Of a stretch of DNA of 30,267 nt, positions 19,001 through 26,917 are shown piece after piece. The translations under genes were made by a program, and so were the position numbers. The notes below the pieces were generated by a model. The model searched no databases. It saw only the letters and a program-made list of their open reading frames with translations, and had not been told where the DNA came from. Positions within the stretch are counted from its first letter, which is position 1. Each line of letters starts with the position of its first letter. Origin of the DNA: Ramicandelaber brevisporus (lineage: Eukaryota > Kickxellomycota > Ramicandelaberales > Ramicandelaberaceae); the NCBI GenBank assembly GCA_025201865.1, contig MU602960.1, positions 1 to 30,267 on the forward strand. Direction: 5' to 3'.

Positions 19001-20107
19001 GTGACAGCTCCATCGTCCAACACTAATATTACCAATACTACTGCTAGTAGCAACATTAGTAATAGTAATACTGGTAACAATAATAGTAATAACTCAGGTG
19101 CATGTATAGCTGAACCGTATACACCAATACTAAATCGTTCACTGAATCAACATGTAAATGCTGATGGAAATGTTGTTACTCAGGCACCTCTTTTAAACCC
19201 CATACCTGCATCTACATTTCAACGCATACATCAACAGCAACAGCAGCAACAGCAACAACAACAGCAACCCAAGCCAGAATTTCCAATATTGACACCAACA
19301 TCAGTGTCGTCAGCCTGGTCAAATAATGAATACACTGATGGAGTGACTTCTTGCTATCTCTCTGGATCTCCTTTGCAATGGAACAATCATCAGCATCATC
19401 AGCAGTTGCAAGGTACTTCAGCCACAACTACAGTCACAGCATGTCCAACTCGTCAACAGCAACAACAACAACAACAACAACAGCAGCAGCCACAACAACA
19501 GCAAGGAAGAGTGTGTCAAATGGAGCTGAGCTCAATTCCCGACACATCGGTTGAGATTACAGATGTGTTTTCAAACAGTACTATTCAGCGTCAATCTAAT
19601 ACTAACAGCTCATCTCTGATTCCATTTAGCGACACCTCAATTCCACGTCATCAGCCTTTTGCTCAGCTGGGGATATTGGATCCTCTGACTATCAATAGTA
19701 CCAACAATGGCAGTAGTAATAATAACAGCAATATTGGGTCACTAATTAATTTTATATCAATGCATGGAACAAGTAGCACCACAACTGGAACTGCAACTGC
19801 CACTGCTACTGCACGTTCAACCGTAACGCCTTATTCGTTGATGGATACACTAGGAAATGATGGGCTAAATATCGGAATACAAGATACTCCTGAGTCTGCA
19901 TTGACACTGCGCAATATGTCGCTTCAGAGTCAACGTCCGCAGCAAATGCAACAGCAGAATAATGAGCCACCAAGTCGTCATTTACAGAATACGAACTATG
20001 GAAATCAATCAAGCTCCTCTTCATCAACCTCGTTCACTTCGAATGACATACCTACTCCACTCCAGTCAAGATTGCAGCAATTGGCATCGTGGTCAGGGCA
20101 TCATTAA
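16072..20107 (+). CDS. LAMMER/CLK-type dual-specificity kinase, frame broken by a tandem duplication
   Basis: Nuclear kinase of the CLK/LAMMER family, which phosphorylates SR splicing factors. The first open segment (16072-17739, 555 codons) has an N-terminal region rich in Ser, Asn, Gln, acidic and Pro runs, then the catalytic domain from residue 324: GGGTFGKV (345-352), K367 in AVKIIRN, HTDLKPEN with D465, DFGSA with D527, and STRHYRGP. The frame then hits a stop at 17737-17739 because 127 bp are duplicated. Without one copy the frame continues into 17848-20107: RGPEII, DLWSIGCILVELFTGHALF, a diverged LAMMER box (EQLRLMEITFG) and RITAESACSHPFF end the domain. A long Gln/Asn/Ser-rich tail follows. 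HTDLKPEN and DFGSA are CLK hallmarks. I found no GT-AG pair that removes exactly one copy. Either a null allele or an assembly error; kinase identity itself is firm. The start ATG at 16072 is the first after a leader-like stretch. Confidence 0.85.
17594..17847. repeat. 127-bp tandem duplication in the kinase activation segment
   Basis: Copy 1 is 17594-17720 and copy 2 is 17721-17847. They differ at two positions (17608 G versus 17735 A; 17628 A versus 17755 G). One difference is silent and the other is Val/Ile if both are read in the kinase frame. The unit covers the subdomain VII DFG segment up to the RGP just before the APE-like motif. Because 127 is not a multiple of three, the second copy shifts the frame and creates a TAA. 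The original flanks share only CC at the junction. Confidence 0.97.
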
Positions 20108-20537
20108 TTAACATTCCCCCATTCACTTTTCATTCACTTTTCATTCACTTTTCATTCACTTTACACTGACAATCACACCGACATTCTCACCTCCCCCTTT
20201 TTGATTAAATTAAGTATTACCTTCTTGTTTCACCCTTTTTAATTAAACAGATTGAAATGCAAATCAATACTAATAAAAAAACGATTGGACATTCAGTTGT
20301 TAATTGAAGTTCACTCGCTTCATGCTTCATGACTGCCGCCACCTTTTGCTCATTTATGATTTGCATCGATGCTCCTTTGTCTGATTGATTGAATGAGAAG
20401 GTCCCCTGTTAATTTATATTCCTCCTCTTCACTCATCCAAATGGCAATGGCTGTGAGAAAAATTGGCAAAGAACACCTTGTGAACTCACTGCATACTCAC
20501 TACATACTCAATACAAACTCACTTACAATACTCAGCT
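20108..20537. other. intergenic between kinase and subtilase with 11-bp minisatellite
   Basis: Just after the kinase stop, the 11-bp unit CATTCACTTTT is repeated four times (20119-20162). The rest is A/T-rich, with TAATAAAA at about 20270 that could be a poly(A) signal, and an ACTCACT-rich leader before the subtilase start. I see no gene. Confidence 0.6.
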
Positions 20538-21872
20538 ATGCTGGCCATTTGGATTGCGATTGCTTTATTCTGGATAGCTGTGACTCAAGCTACGACTGAG
20601 TATGACATGTACTTGGTTGTCTTTCGACCAGAAACAGTGCCGGCAGCAATGAATGCACATTGGCACAGAGTTGACAAGTTACTACAACGCACCAGTCCAA
20701 GCGTTGCAAGCACAAATCATACTATACTAACAGGACTGCCCTATTCAAAACACACTCTTCGGCGCAAGTTTCAGATCGGTCAGCGCCTGTTTGGATATTC
20801 AGCTGGTTTCGCCAGCAACGCAGTACTCAATGCCATCAAGGCAATGCCGGAGGTTTCCTACGTTGAGAAGGATTCATGGGGAACAGTTGCAGGTGGAATG
20901 CAAACTGGGGCACCCTGGGGATTGGCACTCATATCGCAGCCATATAATCCAAGAAACCTGAGCAGTACCTATATGTACGATACTGAAAATAACGGCGCAG
21001 GGGTCAAGGCTTACGTTCTGGACTCAGGTGTATATGACGGCCACGTCGCCTTTGAAAGCGGACATGTCAAACATCATCCAGTATTTGTGACCCCGCCTGG
21101 CAGCAGACGTCGGCTCAATGGCATACCTGGTAAAGTGCATGCAGCAGATAATCTACCAGACCAACAGACTGTATCATATGCAGACTTGTTGGGCCATGGC
21201 ACACATGTGGCTGGCATAATTGGATCTACCATCTATGGCGTTGCCAAGGGAGTTGAGATAAACAGCGTCAAAGTGACTGACGATAATGGGCACTTCCGAG
21301 TAAGCGATGTCGTCGCAGCCCTTTCCTATGTGACACAGCTGCATCTACGAGACTGGAAGCAAGGTCGGCAGGCTGGATACAAGGGTGCAATCATCAACAT
21401 GAGTCTAGCTGCTCCGTTTAGCCGCATTCTCAATGAAGCCGCCAACAACTGTGCTGAGCAAGGGATTCCGGTAGTAGTGGCATCAGGCAATGACGCAGCT
21501 GACTCTTGCACTGTCAGCCCAGCCTCTGCTGAGCATGTCATCACGGTTGGCTCCCTGTCAACGGATGAACAGTCAATGTCAGTATTCTCAAACCACGGAC
21601 CATGCATGACGGTGCTGGCGCCTGGAGAGTCGATTCTCAGTGCGTCGAACATGGACAGATATGGGGCATTGGACCGCGATGGCACGTCAATGGCCGCGGC
21701 GTTTGCAACCGGAATGCTCGCAGTTCACCTGTCTAGACACAACTTTGTGGCACGAGAGAGCACAAGAGATCAATCCTACGCTGCCTACACTGCGCTGTTG
21801 CAGAACTCAATCAGGTCGGATGCAATTACAGTATATGGCTCGAATACACCAAATCTAATCGTCCATTTTTGA
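20538..21872 (+). CDS. secreted subtilisin-like serine protease (S8, proteinase K type)
   Basis: Preproprotein of an extracellular or vacuolar endopeptidase. A signal peptide is visible at 1-18 (MLAIWIAIALFWIAVTQA). An I9 inhibitor propeptide follows: YLVVFRPETV (25-34), LFGYSAGF (84-91) and the AMPEVSYVEKD segment (102-112). The mature part starts near GAPWGLALIS (124-133). The triad is D162 in YVLDSGV, H220 in GHGTHVAG and S384 in GTSMAAAFATG, with the oxyanion Asn N318 in VVASGND. The Ser motif lacks the Pro that almost always follows GTSMA-A (Ala388 instead). The catalytic domain contains Cys residues (305, 324, 356) that could pair. Total length of 444 suits proteinase K/cerevisin relatives with no extra C-terminal domain. 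Catalytic residues are intact, so it is probably active. Confidence 0.93.
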   Translation: MLAIWIAIALFWIAVTQATTEYDMYLVVFRPETVPAAMNAHWHRVDKLLQRTSPSVASTNHTILTGLPYSKHTLRRKFQIGQRLFGYSAGFASNAVLNAIKAMPEVSYVEKDSWGTVAGGMQTGAPWGLALISQPYNPRNLSSTYMYDTENNGAGVKAYVLDSGVYDGHVAFESGHVKHHPVFVTPPGSRRRLNGIPGKVHAADNLPDQQTVSYADLLGHGTHVAGIIGSTIYGVAKGVEINSVKVTDDNGHFRVSDVVAALSYVTQLHLRDWKQGRQAGYKGAIINMSLAAPFSRILNEAANNCAEQGIPVVVASGNDAADSCTVSPASAEHVITVGSLSTDEQSMSVFSNHGPCMTVLAPGESILSASNMDRYGALDRDGTSMAAAFATGMLAVHLSRHNFVARESTRDQSYAAYTALLQNSIRSDAITVYGSNTPNLIVHF

Positions 21873-22306
21873 AGCTCTCTTTTTCTTTCAGGTTTCGTTT
21901 TTTTCTCATCATGGTAGCGTGGTGCCTAATAAGTGTGTGTGCGTGTGGAGAGGAGATGGAGTGACTGGCCAATCATGGCGACTCACGACTCCGTTTGGAG
22001 GTCTGTTGGCGTGGGGGCAGTTCCCCAGCAGTTCACACTCGCGTTCTTTTTCACTTCCTCGCTCGCTCGCTCCTTTGCTCCCCTTTCTCCCTCTCTCTCT
22101 AGCCTCGCTTTTGTTTTGAACAAACAAGTTATCTGCACACTCCCTTTCGCTCTTTTCTTTCGCTCTTTCTCTCTCTCTCTTTCTCTCTTTCAGTTTACTT
22201 TGTACAGCTCGGCACCAGAAAAGAGACAATAAGCAGCAGCAGCAGCAGCAGTCGTATTAACAGCAGTTGAAAAGGAAGAAGAAAAAGAAGAAGCAGTGGT
22301 GTTAAT
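21873..22306. promoter_or_regulatory. intergenic and G-alpha leader, CT-rich with possible 5'UTR intron acceptor
   Basis: The + strand is strongly pyrimidine-rich from 22040 to 22195. A run of CTCTCTTTCTCTCTTTCAG ends at about 22193 and resembles a 3' splice site, so the G-alpha transcript may carry an intron in its leader; I cannot point to the donor. CAG and AAG repeats follow (22230-22300) just before the start. No coding sequence seen. Confidence 0.35.
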
Positions 22307-23368
22307 ATGGGTTGTGCGGCAAGTAAGGAGGGACTCGAAGAGAGACAGCGCAACGATGAGATTGAACATCAGCTCCGTCGCGACCGCCAGATCATGCGAC
22401 AAGAGGTCAAGATGCTGCTGCTTGGTGCTGGAGAATCAGGCAAATCGACTATTCTCAAGCAGATGAAGCTTATTCACGATGGTGGCTACAGCATCGAAGA
22501 GCGCGAGGCCTTCAAGGAGGTAATCTTCAGCAACACTATCCAATCAATGCGCGTCATTTTGGAAGCCATGGAGCTGCTGGGCATTGGGCTGTCAATTCCA
22601 CAGAATCGTATTCACGCCGGTGTTATTCTGGACTTGCCATCTCAAATTGAAGTGGAGTTCTTGCCGGTGGAGGTTGCCGAGGCTATCTTTTCATTGTGGC
22701 ATGATCGCGGTGTTCAAGCCTGCTTTGCCCGCAGTCGTGAATACCAACTGAATGACTCTGCGCGTTATTACTTTGACAACATCAGGCGCATTGCACGTCC
22801 AGACTATCTTCCGTCCGATCAGGATGTGCTGCGCTCTCGTGTCAAGACCACTGGTATTACCGAGACTGTGTTCCAGGTTGGTGAACTCACATATCGCATG
22901 CTGGATGTTGGTGGACAGCGCTCTGAGCGCAAGAAGTGGATCCACTGCTTTGAGAATGTGACTACTATATTGTTCCTTGTGGCTATATCGGAGTATGACC
23001 AGGTTCTCATTGAAGATGAGACCATCAACCGTATGCACGAGGCACTCACACTATTTGATTCAATTTGCAACTCAAAGTGGTTTGTGAACACATCCATTAT
23101 ATTGTTCCTTAATAAGATTGACATATTCCGCGAAAAGCTACCAGTCTCTCCACTGAATCGTTATTTCGCAGATTACGACGGTGGAGCTGATATTGAGTTG
23201 GCCTCTGAGTATATCTTACGACGCTTTGTATCACTTAACCGCAGTGACTCTAAACAGATTTATACTCATTTCACGTGTGCTACTGATACCAACCACATCA
23301 AGTTTGTCATGGCAGCTGTTAACGATGTCCTTATCCAGCACAATCTTCGCGATGCTGGCCTTCTTTAA
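22307..23368 (+). CDS. heterotrimeric G-protein alpha subunit (Gpa/G-alpha-i-like)
   Basis: Membrane-attached GTPase that couples a 7-TM receptor to cAMP or MAPK signalling. The 353-residue protein is full length. MGCAAS gives N-myristoylation at Gly2 and palmitoylation at Cys3. Nucleotide motifs: GAGESGKST (40-48, G1), RVKTTGI (178-184, G2, with R178 and T181), DVGGQRSE (200-207, G3, catalytic Q204), FLNKID (267-272, G4) and TCATDT (323-328, G5). KKWIHCFENVT in switch II-III and the helical domain are normal. The C-terminus is NLRDAGLL, with Ala at the fourth position from the end where Gi-class proteins have the Cys modified by pertussis toxin. It fits a fungal class I-type alpha; which subclass cannot be fixed without a tree. 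Confidence 0.96.
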   Translation: MGCAASKEGLEERQRNDEIEHQLRRDRQIMRQEVKMLLLGAGESGKSTILKQMKLIHDGGYSIEEREAFKEVIFSNTIQSMRVILEAMELLGIGLSIPQNRIHAGVILDLPSQIEVEFLPVEVAEAIFSLWHDRGVQACFARSREYQLNDSARYYFDNIRRIARPDYLPSDQDVLRSRVKTTGITETVFQVGELTYRMLDVGGQRSERKKWIHCFENVTTILFLVAISEYDQVLIEDETINRMHEALTLFDSICNSKWFVNTSIILFLNKIDIFREKLPVSPLNRYFADYDGGADIELASEYILRRFVSLNRSDSKQIYTHFTCATDTNHIKFVMAAVNDVLIQHNLRDAGLL

Positions 23369-23619
23369 TTCTCTTTCCTTCATCTCTTTTATATTTTTTC
23401 TTTCTTTAATCTTCCCATTAGCCTTCTGTTTCCTTTCTTCCATCTTTTATTTTTCACTTTAAACATAGTATAACTCCAAGCAATGAAAGGCTGTGTATAC
23501 ATAACCGCAATGAATGAGTTGGTTATTGTCGATTGAGTCCTGGAGTTATTTTCATTTTTCATTTTCTTTCTTTTTTTTTTCTTCCAAAGTCGTTCGATTG
23601 ATCGGCCAGCTTGATCAAG

Positions 23620-25125
23620 ATGGAGTCGCGCATCACGGTTGCTTGTGTCGGAAAGCCAAGCGCTGGCAAGAGTAGCTTCTTGAACGCTGTGACTGATGCC
23701 TCTGCCAAAGTTGGTGCTTTCCCGTTCACGACGATTGAGCCCAACACAGCTGTTGCGTATTATCGGACCGAATGCCCATGCAAAGTGCATAATTTGACTG
23801 CCCAATGTCGTCCTCGATACGGCCGATGCGAACAAGGTGTGCGATATGTGCCCTTCAAGATGATGGATGTTGCCGGGTTGGTTCCTGGTGCATCTGAGGG
23901 ACGTGGATTAGGCAATAGATTCCTGGATGATCTCAGACATGCAAATGCGCTGATTCATGTGGTTGATGTGTCTGGCACAACTGATGCAAATGGCAAAGAA
24001 ACGAAGGGATATGATCCAATTAATGACATTGACTGGCTGCTGGATGAGATTCATAGCTGGATTTTTGGTAATCTTCACAAGAAGTGGGGCGGGATTGCGA
24101 GACGCCACGTTGCTACAAAATCTACCGCAGTGGAGACTATCCAGGCACAGCTGAGCGGATACGGCGCAACTCAATCAATCGTCCAGCGAACGCTTGATGT
24201 AGCAATTGTCCTCCCGCATTGGTCGCTCAATGAACGGAACTCATCAACTATCAGTCAGTCAGCAGCCGCCGCAAGCCCCAAGCTCAAAGAGATTCCGCTG
24301 GAGAAATGGGATGATGATGCACTGCACGGCCTTGTTGACGCCTTCATTAAAGTGAGATTCCCAATGGTGATCGCCCTCAACAAAATTGATCATCCTGATA
24401 GTGATCGCAACATTGCCAAAATTATGAAAAAGTACACTTTCCACGACCGACTTGTGCTGACATCCGCCTTGGCTGAGTGCCTTTTGCGGAAAATGACTAA
24501 ACAGCGATTCATCGATTACTCCACTGGGGCCGATGACTTTGTTACGGCGGCCGATACTCATGCTCCGGAGGCCCAACGCTCTCAACTGAAAACACTTGAT
24601 GAGAAGACTCACACTCGGCTGGAAAACATTCGTGACCTGATTCTGTTCCGATACAACTCAACAGGCACCCAGGATGTGCTCCAACGCGCCATTGATCTGC
24701 TCGAGTTAGTCACAGTCTTCCCAGTAAGGAACATCAACAATTTCGGCGGTAGTCACGAAGCATCCTCTTCAGCCGGCGCCACCACCACAGCATCAGCAGC
24801 AGTATCAACATTGGCAACGCCAACAACAGCGATCACTGTGACCACCGCCGCCACCACCACCAACAACAGCGCCACGACTGGAGGAGCAGCAGGAGGAGGA
24901 GCAGGAGGAGGAGGAGCAGGAGGAGGGCAGAGTGGTAAAGGTGTGTTCCGAGACTGTTTGCTTGTTCCAAGAGGCACCACAGTCCGCGAAGTGGCTCGAT
25001 TGCTCCATCTCGACAACGATCGTACCACCCTCTCCACTGAAACTGTTGGCGGTCGACAGCTGTCTGAAGACCACAGTGTTACATCGCATGGCACGATCCT
25101 ATCCTTTAAGTCAACATCATCCTGA
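23620..25125 (+). CDS. YchF/Ygr210-type GTP-binding protein with TGS domain
   Basis: Obg-superfamily GTPase of the archaeal/eukaryotic branch typified by yeast Ygr210c, a relative of OLA1/YchF; its cellular role is not established. The 501-residue protein has G1 GKPSAGKSS (11-19), G2 FPFTTIEPN (34-42), G3 DVAGLVPGA (83-91) followed by GRGLGNRFLDDLRHA (94-108), and G4 NKID (254-257). The long region between G3 and G4 is the family's helical insertion. The C-terminal TGS domain shows VFRDCLLVPRGTTVREVARLL (442-462). Between TVFPVRNINNF (365-375) and VFRDC, a Thr/Ala/Gly-rich low-complexity insert of about 65 residues interrupts the start of the TGS domain. I chose the ATG at 23620 because it starts directly before the ITVACVGKP strand; an upstream in-frame TTG is not needed. 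Confidence 0.92.
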   Translation: MESRITVACVGKPSAGKSSFLNAVTDASAKVGAFPFTTIEPNTAVAYYRTECPCKVHNLTAQCRPRYGRCEQGVRYVPFKMMDVAGLVPGASEGRGLGNRFLDDLRHANALIHVVDVSGTTDANGKETKGYDPINDIDWLLDEIHSWIFGNLHKKWGGIARRHVATKSTAVETIQAQLSGYGATQSIVQRTLDVAIVLPHWSLNERNSSTISQSAAAASPKLKEIPLEKWDDDALHGLVDAFIKVRFPMVIALNKIDHPDSDRNIAKIMKKYTFHDRLVLTSALAECLLRKMTKQRFIDYSTGADDFVTAADTHAPEAQRSQLKTLDEKTHTRLENIRDLILFRYNSTGTQDVLQRAIDLLELVTVFPVRNINNFGGSHEASSSAGATTTASAAVSTLATPTTAITVTTAATTTNNSATTGGAAGGGAGGGGAGGGQSGKGVFRDCLLVPRGTTVREVARLLHLDNDRTTLSTETVGGRQLSEDHSVTSHGTILSFKSTSS

Positions 25126-25333
25126 GCCAAATGGCCTGTTTTATTGGTTCAAACATGACGTGGTTCGAAACGTGGCACAAACTAATAGTTGTTGCTGCTG
25201 CTGTTGGGGAGAGAGAGAGAAGGGGGAAGGGAGGGGGCAAAACACGGAAGTCAGGAAAAAGCGCGAGGCTTTTGGCCGCAGCATGTTTCGCGTATACCCA
25301 GACCGCTGCGGTCAAAAATACGTCGTTTGCCAT

Positions 25334-25394
25334 TCTCACTCTCTCTCACTCTCTCTCACTCTCTCTCACATATTCTCTCTCTCACATATTCTCA
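25334..25394. repeat. CTCTCTCACT / CTCTCTCACATATT tandem repeats
   Basis: Three 10-bp CTCTCTCACT-like units are followed by two longer units ending in ACATATT. They lie in the promoter region of the His/Cys-rich gene; no function can be read from them. Confidence 0.8.
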
Positions 25395-25582
25395 GCTCGT
25401 TTGTTGGGAATGAAATTTGGCAAAAAAACAAAAGAAAACAGCCAAGAAAAGCCTCATTGGCTGATCATTGGTTGTCCATCTGGGCCGGGGATTGAGAGAT
25501 ATCGCTCACTCTCTCTGGGCAACACAAAAAAGAGGTCCGCAGTCGCGTGTGTCTCTCACTTTCCCGGTCGGCGCAAACAAAT

Positions 25583-25588
25583 TATAAA
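25583..25588 (+). promoter_or_regulatory. candidate TATA box of the His/Cys-rich gene
   Basis: TATAAA followed by GGG lies about 195 bases before the start codon, leaving room for a long leader that would include the (CAA)n tract. It is the clearest TATA box near a start in this window, which would suit a regulated or highly expressed gene. This is inference. Confidence 0.4.
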
Positions 25589-25736
25589 GGGAACAGACAC
25601 ACGCACACTTGCCCTCGTCTTGCGAACAAGCTTATACTCTCGCAACTCACGACTCGCAACTCCTTTTTTTTTTTATCACCAGTCAGCTCTTCCATTCTTT
25701 TCCATTCCACGCAAACACTGACACACAACACAGTAA

Positions 25737-25737
25737 C

Positions 25738-25771
<34 letters not shown>

Positions 25772-25772
25772 C
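25737..25772 (+). repeat. (CAA)n microsatellite in presumed 5' leader
   Basis: About eleven to twelve uninterrupted CAA units end ten bases before the start codon at 25783. Unstructured CAA-rich leaders are known to favour ribosome scanning, so this may support efficient translation; that link is inference. Confidence 0.85.
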
Positions 25773-25782
25773 GCGACCAAAT

Positions 25783-26721
25783 ATGACGTTCGCCGACTAC
25801 CTCACCAACTTTGTTGACGGCTACCAGCCAGTCAAACGCCAAGGCCCACCAGGCGGTGCACCGCCGCAGGCACAGCCGGGAAGTCAGTTCCAGCACAAGC
25901 ATCACCAACATCACGCCGGCGTCGAGGGCTGCAAGATGTGCTTCGACATGACTCACCTCCACTCTCACAACTTTGACGCCGACCCACACTCGCTTCACCC
26001 ACACGGCCCTCCTCCTCCTCAACACGGCCATCACGGACATTCTGGACACCACCATCCTGGTGCTCCAATGACTCCTCCGCATCAGCACGGCTCTCGCCCA
26101 CATGGACCACACGGCTCTCCTCCTCCACATGGACACCACGGACACCATCACCCCGGTGCCCCGATGACGCCTCCACATGGATCGCATGGGTCGCATGGAT
26201 CGCACAGCCACCATGGTCATACACACCATGCACACCACGGACATCATCACTCTGGTGCGCCAGTGACGCCTCCGCCAAAGATGGCTCACATCCCTTATAT
26301 GCGTCGCGTGTACCCAGGCAACATCATGGAGTTGAACACTGAGCGGCCCAAGTACAAGGACCACGTGCCGCCAAAGTTTATTACCGAGCAGGTCCGCGTG
26401 ATGGAGACGTTTGAGGGCTACTCGTTCCGTATCGAGGGCATTTCTGCACAAGTGTTTGGAAGCTCGGAGCTTCACCACAGCCCCAAGCAGATGCAGGATG
26501 TGCCTCAGATTGTCTTTGACGTGTACAAGGCCGAGCATGTCCGCTTCGCTGCATGGGGTGTGGAGCATAGCCCAGCTAGCATTCCTGGCTGTGATTGCGA
26601 GCATTGCATCAAGAAGGTGGCCCTGATGGCCGATCTGAAACTGAAGCGCAAGGTTAACGTCAACGGCGCTCATTCGCACTATGATGGCAAAGCACTCATC
26701 GTCTTCCTGCCGTACCTGTAA
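25783..26721 (+). CDS. His-rich, Cys-containing protein of unknown family
   Basis: I do not recognise this 312-residue protein. Residues 1-36 form a Pro/Gly/Gln segment. CKMCFDMTHLHSHNF (50-64) brings a C-x2-C together with an H-x-H. Residues 66-166 are a His/Gly/Pro-rich repeat region in which GAPMTPPH occurs at 93 and 124 and GAPVTPPP at 158, separated by HGHHGH, HGSHGS and similar blocks. The last 145 residues are ordinary globular-looking sequence with alternating strands (FRIEGISAQVF, IVFDVYKAEHVRFAAWGVE, KALIVFLPYL) and a CDCEHC cluster (270-275). No signal peptide or membrane segment is visible. The Cys/His clusters suggest binding of Zn, Ni, Cu or Co, as a store, chaperone or sensor. 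ATG at 25783 follows the CAA run. AAG/GAG/GGC codon use matches neighbouring genes, which supports this strand over an overlapping antisense frame. Confidence 0.8.
   Translation: MTFADYLTNFVDGYQPVKRQGPPGGAPPQAQPGSQFQHKHHQHHAGVEGCKMCFDMTHLHSHNFDADPHSLHPHGPPPPQHGHHGHSGHHHPGAPMTPPHQHGSRPHGPHGSPPPHGHHGHHHPGAPMTPPHGSHGSHGSHSHHGHTHHAHHGHHHSGAPVTPPPKMAHIPYMRRVYPGNIMELNTERPKYKDHVPPKFITEQVRVMETFEGYSFRIEGISAQVFGSSELHHSPKQMQDVPQIVFDVYKAEHVRFAAWGVEHSPASIPGCDCEHCIKKVALMADLKLKRKVNVNGAHSHYDGKALIVFLPYL
26029..26271 (+). repeat. coding repeats: His-rich blocks with GAPMTPP core
   Basis: Three degenerate repeats of roughly 31-34 residues each join a His/Gly-rich block to G-A-P-[MV]-T-P-P. Spacing between cores is 31 then 34 residues. 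The codons vary between copies, so the repeats are not a very recent DNA slippage. Confidence 0.8.
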
Positions 26722-26917
26722 CTTAATTCACATTCACCTTCTCACACACTCACACTCACACTCACACATATATACACATTGTACAAACTATTGATAGAAC
26801 CGCCATTAGCACCATTTTACTCACTCTTTATACTCTAAGTCATCATTGTTTTTTTTTAATAACTTTTTTGAAGCCTTTTAAGATTATTATTCTTTTCTTT
26901 CCTAAGAAGCGAAAGGA

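Larger units (their letters stand above)
25126..25782. promoter_or_regulatory. intergenic and leader of the His/Cys-rich gene, repeat-rich
   Basis: About 650 bases with no convincing frame. It has a G-rich GGGGAGAGAGAG tract near 25206, a 10-bp repeat of CTCTCTCACT at 25334-25368 that passes into two copies of CTCTCTCACATATT (to 25394), a T-run at 25662 and a (CAA)n run at 25737-25772 directly upstream of the next start codon. A TATA-like box lies at 25583-25588. Confidence 0.5.

Noticed and set aside
25150-25170. GGTTCGAA resembling a Pol III B box
   Set aside because: The sequence does not end in CC, no T-stem pairs around it and no upstream A box is present.
25582-26679. 365-codon minus-strand frame overlapping the His-rich gene
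   Set aside because: It is Arg/Met/Val/His low complexity, the mirror of the repeat region on the other strand. The + strand has the TATA box, CAA leader, codon use like neighbouring genes and normal globular sequence.
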